Shown here: positions 36,998 through 46,700 of the stretch, piece by piece
Layout of the letters: each line of letters begins with the position of its first letter
Position numbering within the stretch: the stretch's first letter is position 1
Assembly (NCBI RefSeq): GCF_001695855.1
Contig: NZ_MBSS01000023.1
Location: 434,001-498,000, forward strand
Reading direction: 5' to 3'
Source of the DNA: Ensifer sp. LC163
Lineage (GTDB): Bacteria; Pseudomonadota; Alphaproteobacteria; Rhizobiales; Rhizobiaceae
DNA: 64,000 nucleotides
The notes under the pieces: generated by a model
The model's input: only the letters and a program-made list of their open reading frames with translations
Databases searched by the model: none
What the model was told of the DNA's origin: nothing
Position numbers and translations under genes: made by a program

Positions 36998-39042
36998 TCG
37001 TCGGAACCGCCGGCCATATCGACCACGGCAAGACCAGCCTGGTGAAAGCCCTGACCGGCATCGACACCGATCGCCTCAAGGAGGAGAAGGCGCGCGGCAT
37101 CACCATCGATCTCGGCTTTGCCTATGCGAAATTTGCCGAAGCGGTTACCGGATTCGTCGATGTCCCGGGCCATGAGCGCTTTATCCATACGATGCTCGCC
37201 GGTGCCGGCGGCATCGACTACGCCCTTCTCGTCGTCGCGGCGGATGACGGCATCAAGCCGCAAACCCTCGAGCATCTGGCCATCCTCGATCTGCTCGGCG
37301 TCGAAAGGGGATTGGTCGCGATCACTAAGGCCGATCTTGCTGATGCGGAGCGGTTGCAAAGCCTCGGTGCGGAGATCGGCGATATGCTTTCCGCAACGAG
37401 CCTTCGCACCGCCGAGATCCTTCCCGTGTCCGCCGCCACGGGCCTTGGTATCGCCGAGTTGAGAGACCGCCTGGCCGAGGCCGAACGCGCCACGGTGAAA
37501 GAGAGAGCGGCGGGCCGGTTCCGGCTCACGGTCGATCGCAGTTTCATTCTTTCGGGCGCTGGAACGGTGGTCACCGGAACGGTTCTTTCCGGTTCGGTTG
37601 CGGTTGGCGACAACGTGATGATTTCGCCATCCGGGCAGGAAGCCCGCGTGCGCTCGATCCATGCCCAGGACCAGCGGTCGGAGCGCGGGGTCGCCGGTCA
37701 GCGCTGCGCGCTCAATCTCGCAGGCGACGGCATCTCCAAGGACAAGGTCGGCCGCGGCGACGTGGTGCTCGACCCCTATCTGCATGCGCCGACCGCCCGC
37801 ATCGATGCGGAGCTGTTTGTGCTCAAGGGCGAGCCGAAGCCGGTCGGGGAATGGTTTTCCGCACGCCTGCACCATGGTAGTGCCGAAGTCGGGGTCCGCA
37901 TCGTGCCGCTCCAAAACCCCGTAGGTCCCGGAGAGCGGGCGAAGGTCCAGCTCGTCCTCGATCGGCCGCTCGCTGCCGCGGTCGGTGATCGATACATCCT
38001 GCGCGACGTTTCGGCCCGGCGCACCATCGGCGGCGGGCGGCTTCTCGATCTGCGTGCGCCGCTGCGCAAGCGTCGGGCACCCGAGCGGATTGCCTATCTC
38101 GATGCGGCAGGCGCCGCGGAAACGAGTCCGGCGCTTTCTGCGCATCTGCATACGCCGCCCCATGTCGTCGATCTTGACGCCTTCGCGCGCGACCGGTCGG
38201 TATCGGAGGAAGAACTGCGCGAGGCAATCGACCTTTGCCGCGCCGTCGTGATCGAGGGGGGGCATGTGCGCCATGCCCTGTCCAGGGCGCGATGGGACGA
38301 CTTGACGAAGGACGTCGGGCGGTTTCTCGCCGACTTCCATGTCGAAAATCCTGACCTGCAGGGGATCGGACGTGAGCGCCTGCGCCTGCAGGTCACGTCG
38401 CGATTGCCGATGTCCGCTTTTCTTGTCGTGCTCAGGCAGGAACAGGCCGCCGGGCGCCTTGTGCTCGAGGGAGCCTTCGTTCGCCTGCCGGGTCATGAGG
38501 TTCGTCTGAGCGAGGGTGAAGAGGCGTTGTTTGTATGTATCTTGCAGCATCTCGAAAGCGAGGAGCGCTTTCGCCCGCCGCGCGTGCGCGACCTTGCCGA
38601 CGTGCTTGGCGTCGACGAGCAGGAGATCCGGCGCGTGCTGAAGCTGTGCGCAAGGCTCGGGCGTGTCGACGAGATCAGGCGCGATCATTTCTTCATTCGT
38701 TCCTCCACCGCGGAAATGGTTGAAATCATAAGAGATATCGCAGCGAAGACCGAACGGGGCGAATTTGCAGCCGGTCTCTTTCGGGATCGCGTGAACAGCG
38801 GTAGAAAGGTGGCGATCGGGATCCTGGAGTTCTTCGATCGCCAGGGAGTGACGCTCCGGCGCGGTGATATCAGGCGCGTCAATCCCCATAGGCTCGACCT
38901 TTATGGCGGAGCCACGCCCGAGGTGAAGCAAGGAAGAGATTCGTCCCCGGTGGGGCGTCCGGACTTCAAATCCGGGTGGGGCAGCGAGGCTGTCTTGGGT
39001 GGGTTCGACTCCCATTCTCTTCCGCCATCGGGAGATCGTTGA
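36994..39042 (+). CDS. selB: Selenocysteine-specific elongation factor, C-terminus overlaps tRNA-Sec
   Basis: 682 residues as read; residues 647 onward are encoded by the tRNA-Sec gene. SelB binds GTP, Sec-tRNA and the SECIS hairpin to insert selenocysteine. G1 is AGHIDHGKTSL, G3 is DVPGHERFIHT and G4 is ITKADL. Domain II-III follows (GAGTVVTGTVLSG) and then winged helices that bind the mRNA; the last one ends near VTLRRGDIRRVNPHRLDLYG. That is where family members usually stop. There is no stop codon until 39040-39042, so ribosomes would translate the whole tRNA sequence. ATGA overlap with the SEL1 gene upstream, TGATG overlap with the gene downstream. Confidence 0.94.
   Translation: MIVGTAGHIDHGKTSLVKALTGIDTDRLKEEKARGITIDLGFAYAKFAEAVTGFVDVPGHERFIHTMLAGAGGIDYALLVVAADDGIKPQTLEHLAILDLLGVERGLVAITKADLADAERLQSLGAEIGDMLSATSLRTAEILPVSAATGLGIAELRDRLAEAERATVKERAAGRFRLTVDRSFILSGAGTVVTGTVLSGSVAVGDNVMISPSGQEARVRSIHAQDQRSERGVAGQRCALNLAGDGISKDKVGRGDVVLDPYLHAPTARIDAELFVLKGEPKPVGEWFSARLHHGSAEVGVRIVPLQNPVGPGERAKVQLVLDRPLAAAVGDRYILRDVSARRTIGGGRLLDLRAPLRKRRAPERIAYLDAAGAAETSPALSAHLHTPPHVVDLDAFARDRSVSEEELREAIDLCRAVVIEGGHVRHALSRARWDDLTKDVGRFLADFHVENPDLQGIGRERLRLQVTSRLPMSAFLVVLRQEQAAGRLVLEGAFVRLPGHEVRLSEGEEALFVCILQHLESEERFRPPRVRDLADVLGVDEQEIRRVLKLCARLGRVDEIRRDHFFIRSSTAEMVEIIRDIAAKTERGEFAAGLFRDRVNSGRKVAIGILEFFDRQGVTLRRGDIRRVNPHRLDLYGGATPEVKQGRDSSPVGRPDFKSGWGSEAVLGGFDSHSLPPSGDR
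38932..39027 (+). tRNA. selC: tRNA-Sec (anticodon UCA)
   Basis: 96 nt including CCA. Acceptor stem of 8 bp (38932-38939 GGAAGAGA with 39016-39023), discriminator G, CCA encoded at 39025-39027. Anticodon stem CCGGA/TCCGG with loop CTTCAAA, anticodon TCA at 38966-38968. A long variable arm (GGCAG with CTGTC) and T-loop TTCGACT with stem GGG/CCC, all as in bacterial tRNA-Sec. It lies fully inside the 3' end of the selB frame on the same strand. Confidence 0.97.
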
Positions 39043-39425
39043 TGGCACATGCGCCATGCAATACCGACTTCGATGACTGGATCGTTTCCGCCTATGGCGA
39101 GGCGGGCGCCTTCACCATGCTGTTCGTCCTGCTGGCGGTCGGCGAGACCCGGGTCGACCTTCTGCGCTCCGCCTATCTTCATGTCGTCGGCGACGATACC
39201 CGATGGCAGGACATGATCGCGCTTCTCGCCGGCGCCGGCGTGCACTGGTCCGGTGTCGTGTTTTACCGCGCCGGCCCGGAAGGGCTCGTCGAAGACCATG
39301 TCGCCAAGGGCCGGCTGGCTTCCCTTGTTCGCAATCTCAACGAGGATCGATCGCTGATCCGTGAGGGGGAGTTCTTCAATGCCGACGGATTGCGGCTGTC
39401 GATCGAGGAGATCAAGCCGCACTGA
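39042..39425 (+). CDS. Conserved-looking 127-residue protein after selB, unknown function
   Basis: ATG at 39042 overlaps the selB-frame stop (TGATG), so the ribosome that reads through the tRNA-Sec sequence would restart here. The sequence starts MAHAPCNTDFDDWIVSAYGE and has good coding features (WQDMIALLAGAGVHWSGV, LVRNLNEDRSLIREGEFFN). No membrane segment or known motif; it appears soluble, alpha-beta. I do not recognise the family. Its place at the end of the sel operon suggests a link to selenium metabolism or formate oxidation, which is inference only. Confidence 0.75.
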   Translation: MAHAPCNTDFDDWIVSAYGEAGAFTMLFVLLAVGETRVDLLRSAYLHVVGDDTRWQDMIALLAGAGVHWSGVVFYRAGPEGLVEDHVAKGRLASLVRNLNEDRSLIREGEFFNADGLRLSIEEIKPH

Positions 39426-39524
39426 TCTCCCGTCTTGACTGCTGTCCTGATCGACCGCTCCGGTGCCACTTGCGCTGACACCACCGTGCGATTGCGCTGG
39501 TATTCTCCTTCAAGGTTGCTCTAC

Positions 39525-39547
39525 CAACGGGATGCTGCGGCCCGTTG
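39525..39547. terminator. Candidate terminator between convergent genes
   Basis: CAACGGG (39525-39531) pairs with CCCGTTG (39541-39547) around a 9-nt loop, between the rightward sel operon and leftward selD. On the + strand a T-rich stretch follows, but not immediately. Confidence 0.4.
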
Positions 39548-39567
39548 TTCCATCCCTCGCTTTTCTC

Positions 39568-40617
39568 TCAGGCGCGAACCTCCACTTGCACAGGGCCGGA
39601 CCGCGTGTGGCCGACGATGGCGGCGAGCGGATAGCCTGCGCCTTGGATCGTCTTGACCAGGCTGTCTGCGCTGGCGGCGTCGCAGGCAACCAGAAGTCCC
39701 CCTGATGTTTGCGGGTCCGCAAGCAGAAGACGCTGCCAATCCGGCGGACCGTCGGGCAACCTGACTTCGCCTCCGTAGCTCGCCCAGTTGCGCTCTGAGG
39801 CGCCGGTGATGAAGCCTTGACGGGCAAGCGCCTCTGCCTGCGACAGGAAAGGAATGCCTGCGAGGGAAAGAGACACTGTCAAATCGGACGCGCGGGCCAT
39901 TTCGAGCCCATGACCGAGGATGCCGAAGCCGGTGACATCCGTCAGCGCATGCACATGCGGATCGGCGGCAAGCTCGGAGCCGATCCGGTTGAGAAGGGTC
40001 GTCGAGGCGATCATCTCCTCATAGCACGCCTGCGGCAGGGCCTTCTTCTTGAAGGCGGAGGAATAGATGCCGACCCCAATACCCTTGGTGAGGATCAAGG
40101 CGTCCCCCGGCTTCGCGCCGCCATTGCGCCGCACCTGTTCCGGGCGACAGATGCCGATGACGGCAAGGCCGTAGATGGGTTCGACCGAATCGATCGAATG
40201 CCCGCCGGCGACGGGGATGCCGGCCTGCGCGCAGATCGACGCGCCCCCTTCGAGGATCTTGCCGATGGTCTCGGGGGAAAGCTTGCTGATCGGCATGCCG
40301 AGGATCGCAAGCGCCAGGATAGGGGTACCGCCCATGGCGTAGATGTCCGAAATCGCGTTCGTGGCGGCGATGCGCCCGAAATCGTGCGGGTCATCCACCA
40401 CGGGCATGAAAAAATCGGTAGTGGCGATGATGCAGGTATTGTCGTCAACCTGCCAGACGGCCGCGTCGTCGGCCGTGTCGTTGCCGACGAGCAGTTGGGA
40501 GAAGGGCGTCATGGCCGGTTGACTGGCGAGAAGCCGCTGCAGAACCGAGGGCGCGAGCTTGCAGCCGCACCCACCCCCATGGGCAAGTTCCGTCAGACGG
40601 GGTTCAAGAGATGTCAT
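39568..40617 (-). CDS. selD: Selenophosphate synthetase
   Basis: 349 residues from ATG 40617, chosen because GGGAGGA precedes it and because it puts the catalytic pair at Cys17 and Lys20 (HGGGCGCK), the same numbering as E. coli SelD. The enzyme makes selenophosphate from selenide and ATP for SelA. Active site uses Cys, not Sec. Other family features: [52 protein letters not shown] and [14 protein letters not shown]. Convergent to the sel operon, so it has its own promoter. Confidence 0.95.
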   Translation of the reverse strand: MTSLEPRLTELAHGGGCGCKLAPSVLQRLLASQPAMTPFSQLLVGNDTADDAAVWQVDDNTCIIATTDFFMPVVDDPHDFGRIAATNAISDIYAMGGTPILALAILGMPISKLSPETIGKILEGGASICAQAGIPVAGGHSIDSVEPIYGLAVIGICRPEQVRRNGGAKPGDALILTKGIGVGIYSSAFKKKALPQACYEEMIASTTLLNRIGSELAADPHVHALTDVTGFGILGHGLEMARASDLTVSLSLAGIPFLSQAEALARQGFITGASERNWASYGGEVRLPDGPPDWQRLLLADPQTSGGLLVACDAASADSLVKTIQGAGYPLAAIVGHTRSGPVQVEVRA

Positions 40618-41030
40618 GTGTCCTCCCGCGTAAAACACTTTGCTCGCTCAATCCTACACGTTCGCCGGCCGCCGGGCAGAGACCGCTGATCGCGGAGGCG
40701 CGGGTAGACGATCCTTGGCAAGTTAGAACGATGTCGCGCGGGAGCAAGGTCGCGTCATCGGTTCTGTGCGATATGTCTGTCCGGCGGGCGGGCTTGTCGC
40801 GTTATCGGCAAGGCGCCAGTCAGGGCTGAGCCTCGACCCGGAGGCTTCGGTGGCAGCGTCTTCATTTGCTGCGACGGTTTGACCCGTGGGATCGAAGCCT
40901 GCAAAGTTCGGGAATGTTGTGATCTTGGATGACAGGACGTTGAATCCTTGCCTGTATTGGATCATGCCTGCAACTGCCGATCGGCGATAAGCCGGACAGG
41001 GAACGGCCCTGGTAACGGTCAATTGGAGTC
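40618..41030. other. Gap with selD promoter, no gene seen
   Basis: 413 nt between the divergent starts of selD and the periplasmic protein gene. A 99-codon minus-strand frame (40723-41022) has no ribosome site or recognisable motif, so I do not call it. TGGAG lies just before the ATG at 41031. Confidence 0.5.
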
Positions 41031-41570
41031 ATGATTTTGTTCTCAAGAGTTTTTCTGCGTGCCCTTGCCGTCCTGGCCGTTTCAAGCCCAGCTGCGGCCC
41101 TTGCATCCGACGACGTAGCGGCATTTTATGATGGTGCTCTCTGCAACCCGCCCTACACGATGCAATCGGCAACCGAGCTCTATGACGCTGCCGAGAAGCT
41201 TACGAAACCCGACACGTCGTTGCTGACGGCCTATGTCTACAAGCTGCCCTCCGACATAGGGCGCGATGGCTTTAAGACCAACGAGGTTATCTTTGCCGGC
41301 AGCTCCGTCGGCGTCCTGATCGAAGGCACGCGGGCGGACGAACTCGCGGCCCGCTACCAGTTGGAGCGGGAAAAAAGCAGCATTCTCGGCACGTCCACCA
41401 AGGGCTATGCGCGCGTATTGCCGGACGCCGAACAGCCTGCGACGGAAATGGGGATCGTGTCGATCGTTGCGCGCGAAAGCGAGGCCATACCGGGCAAGAC
41501 CTTGCTTGCATGCGAGTTCGTGTCGCATGCCGATCTGGAGGCGCTCAAGAACATCGAAGGCGGCAACTAG
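41031..41570 (+). CDS. Putative periplasmic protein of unknown function
   Basis: 179 residues. A clear Sec signal peptide (FLRALAVLAVSSPAAALA, cleavage near residue 25) and two later cysteines (ALCNPPY, LACEFVS) that could form a disulfide. The mature part has no enzyme motif. TGGAGTC is a fair ribosome site. No operon partner: the next gene starts 160 nt downstream. I do not recognise the family. Confidence 0.75.
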   Translation: MILFSRVFLRALAVLAVSSPAAALASDDVAAFYDGALCNPPYTMQSATELYDAAEKLTKPDTSLLTAYVYKLPSDIGRDGFKTNEVIFAGSSVGVLIEGTRADELAARYQLEREKSSILGTSTKGYARVLPDAEQPATEMGIVSIVARESEAIPGKTLLACEFVSHADLEALKNIEGGN

Positions 41571-41730
41571 CACCAAGTGACGGCCCGGTCGACAGGGTCG
41601 TCCGGGCGCATTGCGGGATGCAGGCGGAGTTACGAAGATCGGCTGCATCCCGTCTGACTTGCGCGGCCAGAGCATGTTAGGCTGATCGCAATAGCAACAG
41701 CGCGAGGCGCGACGCGCCCGAAGGGAGATC

Positions 41731-43047
41731 ATGTCCGGTTCGGATGGCAGTATTTTCGACTATCTCGGGATACTGGCTGTATTTCTGCTTGTTGCCGCCA
41801 ACGGCTTTTTTGTTGCGGCTGAATTCTCCCTGGTTTCCGTTCGGCGCAGCCGCGTGACCGAGTTAGTGGCGCGGGGGCGAACGAACGCCAGCGCGCTCCA
41901 GCATGCCGTCGACAATCTCGATGCCAACCTGGCTGCCACTCAGCTCGGCATCACCATATCGTCGTTGGCGCTCGGCTGGGTGGGTGAGCCGGCTCTGGCG
42001 CATCTGATCGAGCCGCTCTTGAGCGGCCTGCCGATGGCATGGGCGTCGTTCGGCTCGCATGCGATTGCAGTCGCGATTTCCTTCATCATCATCACCGCGC
42101 TCCACATCGTGCTCGGAGAACTGGCACCGAAGAGCCTGGCGCTCCAACGCAGCGAGGGCACGGCCCTTGCTGTCGTGCGCCCGCTCGCATTTTTCCTGTT
42201 TCTGTTGCGTCCGGCCATTCTGGCGCTCAACGGCCTCGGCAATCTCGTTCTTCGACTGGTCGGCCTGCGTCCAGGTACCGGCGAGGCGTCGTTGCATTCG
42301 CCCACCGAACTGAAGCTGCTTGTCGCCGAAAGCCAGGAGGCGGGTCTACTCGATGTTGCACAGCAGGAACTGGTCGAGCGGATCTTCAACATCGGCGACC
42401 GGCGGATTTCCGACTTCATGACGCCGCGCATGGAAATCGACTGGATCGATGCCGACGACACGCGGGAGGAAATCCTGCGCACCATTAGGGATTGCCACCA
42501 CGAGCAGCTCCTGATCGGCCGCGGCGGCATCGACTATCCCTTGGGCATGGTGCTGAAGAAGGATCTGCTCGATCAGTTGCTCGACGGCCATACGCTCGAT
42601 CCGATGAAGGCGATGCGCGAGCCGCTTGTGCTGCATGAATCGGCGCGCGTCTTCCGCGTCCTCGAAACGTTCAAGACCGCGCCCGTTCGCCTGGCGATCA
42701 TCGTCGATGAATATGGCAGCCTCGAAGGCATCATCACCCAGACCGATCTCCTCGAGGCGATCGCCGGCGACTTGCCGGATACGGAGGCGAACGAGCCGGA
42801 TATCGTCACCCGTTCGGACGGCTCTTTGCTGATCGAAGGGCTGATGTCGGCGCACGACGCCTTCGAGCGGCTCGGCATTTATCACAGGCCGGAGGGCGAC
42901 TTCCACACCATTGCCGGCTTCGCGCTGCAGATCCTCGGCCATCTTCCGCACGTTGGCGAAACCTTCGACTTCCAGGACTGGCGCTTTGAAATCATAGACA
43001 TGGACGGCATGCGCATCGACAAGATCCTGGCATCGCGCAAGGAGTGA
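41731..43047 (+). CDS. CNNM/CorC-type transporter with CBS domains (hemolysin family)
   Basis: 438 residues. The N-terminal DUF21/CNNM domain (about 1-195) has three or four membrane helices (LGILAVFLLVAANGFFVAAEF, AIAVAISFIIITALHIVLG) and the LAPKSLALQ motif. It is followed by two CBS domains (ISDFMTPRMEIDWIDAD; HESARVFRVLETFKT, VDEYGSLEGIITQTDLLEAI) and the C-terminal CorC/HlyC domain. The family transports or senses Mg or other divalent cations; older names as hemolysins are misleading. Single gene, followed by a palindromic repeat. Confidence 0.92.
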   Translation: MSGSDGSIFDYLGILAVFLLVAANGFFVAAEFSLVSVRRSRVTELVARGRTNASALQHAVDNLDANLAATQLGITISSLALGWVGEPALAHLIEPLLSGLPMAWASFGSHAIAVAISFIIITALHIVLGELAPKSLALQRSEGTALAVVRPLAFFLFLLRPAILALNGLGNLVLRLVGLRPGTGEASLHSPTELKLLVAESQEAGLLDVAQQELVERIFNIGDRRISDFMTPRMEIDWIDADDTREEILRTIRDCHHEQLLIGRGGIDYPLGMVLKKDLLDQLLDGHTLDPMKAMREPLVLHESARVFRVLETFKTAPVRLAIIVDEYGSLEGIITQTDLLEAIAGDLPDTEANEPDIVTRSDGSLLIEGLMSAHDAFERLGIYHRPEGDFHTIAGFALQILGHLPHVGETFDFQDWRFEIIDMDGMRIDKILASRKE

Positions 43048-43113
43048 AGCGCCTGCCGCTGCGGATACGCCTAACCCCCGTCGGCCAGCGATGGTGGCTC
43101 CGTCAGAGGGTCG

Positions 43114-43216
43114 CTACAGCGCCGCGCGTCAAACATGACGCGCAAAGGACGCTGTAGCACTTTGAACTTACTGCATAATTCCTTAAATCGATTCCGATTT
43201 AAGGAATTATGCAGTA
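43114..43216. repeat. Rhizobial palindromic repeat, copy 2
   Basis: Near-identical to 20842-20948: CTACAGCG with CGCTGTAG, GCGCGTCA with TGACGCGC, and TGCATAATTCCTTAAAT with its exact complement ATTTAAGGAATTATGCA. Lies between the CNNM gene and the receiver gene. Confidence 0.8.
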
Positions 43217-43359
43217 TCGCTCGGTTCGACCGGTCTCCGCCATTCGCTTCGCGAATCGCGAGCTTATTTTCGAGAGCGATCACGATATCTTCGGCAAAAT
43301 CGATCTTGTGCAGCGCCTGAATGAACGGCAGGCCCCCGGGGGCCTGAGCCGCACCATCG
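43217..43359. other. Gap with palindrome and a protein-like remnant
   Basis: On the minus strand the frame across 43230-43350 reads GLPFIQALHKIDFAEDIVI and then ALENKLAIREANGGD, which looks like real protein but has no start and runs into the palindromic repeat. It may be the remains of a gene cut by that repeat. CAGGCCCCCGGGGGCCTG (43329-43346) is a perfect palindrome about 14 nt after the receiver gene stop, and could help end its transcript. Confidence 0.3.
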
Positions 43360-43722
43360 TCACTTGCCGGTCAGCAGGGCCTCGACGGTGCGGATGAGGT
43401 CTCGACTGTTGAACGGCTTGGCGAGGCGGGGAAGGCTGCGATACTGCTCGGGAAGGTCGGACGCGGCGTAACCGGTCAGCAACAGTACCGGAACGCCTCG
43501 GGCGAGGAACTCGTCCGCTACGGGGTAGACGAACTCTCCGTTGAGATTGACATCGAGTGTCGCCGCCTGAGGGGTCTCCCGTTTTGCCGCCGCGATCGAA
43601 CTGCGCAGGCTGGTGAATGGACCGATGACCGCGAAGCCGGCGGCCAACAGATCATCCTGGATCTGGATCGCCAGCAGATACTCGTCCTCGACAACAAAGA
43701 CGCTGCGTTGTCCGCCATTCAT
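43360..43722 (-). CDS. Single-domain response regulator (CheY-like)
   Basis: 120 residues, one receiver domain only. Acidic pair EDE at residues 11-13, phospho-accepting Asp in ATLDVNLNGE (about residue 57), Thr in LLTGYA and Lys in RLAKPFN. No output domain, so it must act through a partner or as a phosphate relay. ATG at 43722 overlaps the stop of the HWE kinase (ATGA), so the kinase is its likely phosphodonor. Confidence 0.9.
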   Translation of the reverse strand: MNGGQRSVFVVEDEYLLAIQIQDDLLAAGFAVIGPFTSLRSSIAAAKRETPQAATLDVNLNGEFVYPVADEFLARGVPVLLLTGYAASDLPEQYRSLPRLAKPFNSRDLIRTVEALLTGK

Positions 43723-46700
43723 CGTTCAGCACCTGCGGAGTAGGGCATGTTGATCGTGTACCTCAAACCGCTCTTGGCAAAATCCAGTTCGACTTCGCCG
43801 CCGAGGTCCGAGCCGACGACGCGTTCGAGCAGCAGCCGGCCAAACCCGTTTCTCGAAGGCGACGCGACGGCGGGTCCCCCGGTTTCGCACCAATCGATAT
43901 GAAGCGCCTTGTTGGCGGGGTCCAGGCTCCAGCTGACGTCCACATGCCCGCCCTCCACCGAAAGCGCGCCATGTTTCGCCGCGTTGGTTGCAAGCTCGTG
44001 GGCGGCCATGCCAAGGGCAAGCGCGTGCCTTGGCGACAGCATGATCGCTGGGCCGCCGAAGGAGACATTGCCGGCATTCTCGTTCTTGTAGGGTGCCAGC
44101 TCGTCGCAAAGGATCGTTTCCAAGGAAACCCCGGCCCAGGTCGCCTCCGCAAGCCGGGTATGCGTCTGCGCCAGTGCCTGGATACGGGCATGGAAAGATT
44201 GCTCGGCCTCCTTGCGGTCGGGGGTCATGGCGAAGGACTGGCGGGCAATTGAGGTGACCGTCGCCAGCGTGTTCTTGACGCGGTGGCTGAGTTCGGCGAC
44301 CAGCAGATTGCGTTGAGCCTCGGCGTCCTTTCGTTCGGTGATGTCCATGCAGACACCGGCCAGACGCTGCGACGACGAACCTGCTCTCGGCAGAAAACGC
44401 CCGAACGCTTCCAGCCAGCGAATGGAACCGTCGGGGTGGCAGATGCGATAGGATGTGTGGTAGTCCTCCTGCGTGTCGACGGCGGTCTGGATTTCTAGCT
44501 CGACCATGGCGAGGTCATCCGGATGGATGTCGGCCTTGAAGTCATGCAGCGTGCCGCCGAAGGTACCCGGTTCCAGTCCGTGAAGGGCTTCCAGGCCCGG
44601 CGACCAGGTCACCTTGCCGGTGTCGAAGTTCCATTCCCATGCCCCCATCCGGCCGGCTTCGAGCGCCATCTGCAGCCGCTGTTCGCCGTCGCGCATTGCC
44701 TGTTCGGTCTCCTTGCGCTCGGTGATGTCGACGAATGCGGCGACAGCGCCTTGCGGAATCCCCAAAGCATCGATCAGCGGGGTGGCATTGCCGAGGAGAT
44801 GCCGGGACGTGCCGTCATCAAAGCGGATCTCCTGTTCGAAGTTTCGGACCTCTTCACCGCGGGCAGCGCGCTGGACCGGCAATTCGTCCGGCGACAGCAA
44901 ACTGCCCTGCGAATAGACCTTGAAGTGCACAGGCCTTTCGCTTGCCGGTGCCGAGAGCGACGGATTGCTGTCGGGCGGAAGCCGCAGCAGTTCGAAAGAA
45001 CTTCTATTGCCGCTGATGACCCGGCAATCCGCGGTCCTGGCAATCCATATGGGCGCAGGCACCGCTTCCATGAGCGCAAGCACCTCCGTCGCCCTGGCGC
45101 GCTCCTTTGCCGCGTTGTGCCGCAGCAGATCTTCGGCTCGCCGTCTTGCCTCTTCTGACCGGATGCGCTGCACGCTGAAGCTCAACTGGCGTGCGATGGT
45201 CAGGGCGAGATCGATTTCGGAATCGGCGAAGTGGTGCGCCGTGTCATAGTACGTCATGAACTTGCCGATCAGTCGGCCGACCGCAACCAGCGGAATGAAA
45301 CCGAGGGCGCCGATGCCTTCGGTTCGAACGGCTGCGCGCAGGTTGTCCGGGATGTCGGCCAGCTCGAGATCTTCGATGAAAATCGGATTGGGGTCCTGTG
45401 CCTCAGCGCCCCATGGCGAATGTCCATCGACGGCGAGACGGTAGCTTTCCGAAAGCCCGCGGGAGGCGACAAAATGCATGGTACCGGTCTCGTCGATGAG
45501 CAGGATCGATGCCCGGCTGCAGCGCAGCGCCGATTGAATGGCGTCGAGCGCAGCTTCATAGACGGCGGCGATCGACCGTGCGCGGTGTACTCGTTCGGTA
45601 AATTGATAAAGCGAAGCCTGCTCGCGCAAGCGCTCGGCGAGTGCCACTTCGGATGCCTTGCGTTCGCTGATATCGCGGGCAATCTTCGACGCGCCGACGA
45701 TGCGCCCATCGTCATCCATGATCGGCGATATCGTCAGCGATATGTCGACGAATGTGCCGTCCTTGCGTTGCCGCCTGGTTTCATAGTGATCGACGCGTTC
45801 GCCCCTGCGGACCCGGTCGAAGATTTGCCTCTCCTCATCCTCATGCCCTTTCGGGATCAGGCGCATGATCGGCGTTCCCACCATCTCCTGCACGCTATAG
45901 CCGAACAGCGCCTCGGCGCCCCTGTTCCAACTGGTGACAATGCCGTTCAGATCCTTGCTGACGATCGCGTCGTCGGAGGATTCGACGATTGATGCGAGGT
46001 GACGTGCCGACAGCTCGGCAATGCGACGGCACTCGGATTGTCTTTGGCTGTCGGCCAGCAGTCGGGCGTTGTCGATCGCCATTGCCGCATGAGCGGCAAT
46101 GGCAACTGCGGTGTCCTCGGAATCGCGGGTAAAGACACTCGGTGCGTCATGGCCGAAGAACAGGCCGCCGAGCACCGCCCCGGAGCGGGCGATCACCGGA
46201 ACGGCGAGGTAGCTGACAACGGGCAAATGCCCTTGTGGCATGCCGAAATGCGGCTCGCTCAGCCCGTAAAGCGGGTCCTTGCGGATATCGTCGCTGCGCA
46301 CGACCCGTTCACCCTTGAAGGTCGGCGCGAACACGGCCGTGTTGCGGGGCAGGCCGAATATCTCGAAGGCTTCCCGCGGAGCCCCGGACAGGGTGAAGAG
46401 CTGGAAATGCTCTCCGGTCTCGTCGAGGACGTTGTAGAAAAACGCCCCGAATTTCGCGCCAGTGAGTTCGGTGGCGCTGTCGGTCACAGTTTGCACGATA
46501 TGCTCGACATTGAGGTCGCTGGACAGAAGCCTGGCGATGCGATCGAGCGCCTGAATACGGTTGGTCTTGGCGCGCAGTTCCTGTTCCGCTGCCTTGCGCT
46601 TGCCGATGTCGATGAGGACGTTGACGGCGCCGATCATCTCGCCTTCGGCATCGAAGATCGGCGTCGGGTAGGGAAGCACCGGCACCATAGTGCCATCGGG

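Noticed and set aside
36814-39057. 747-residue minus-strand frame opposite selB
   Set aside because: Shadow of selB, caused by GC-rich codon use; no motif.
40723-41022. 99-codon minus-strand frame in the selD promoter gap
   Set aside because: No ribosome site, no recognisable motif, overlaps the selD promoter region.
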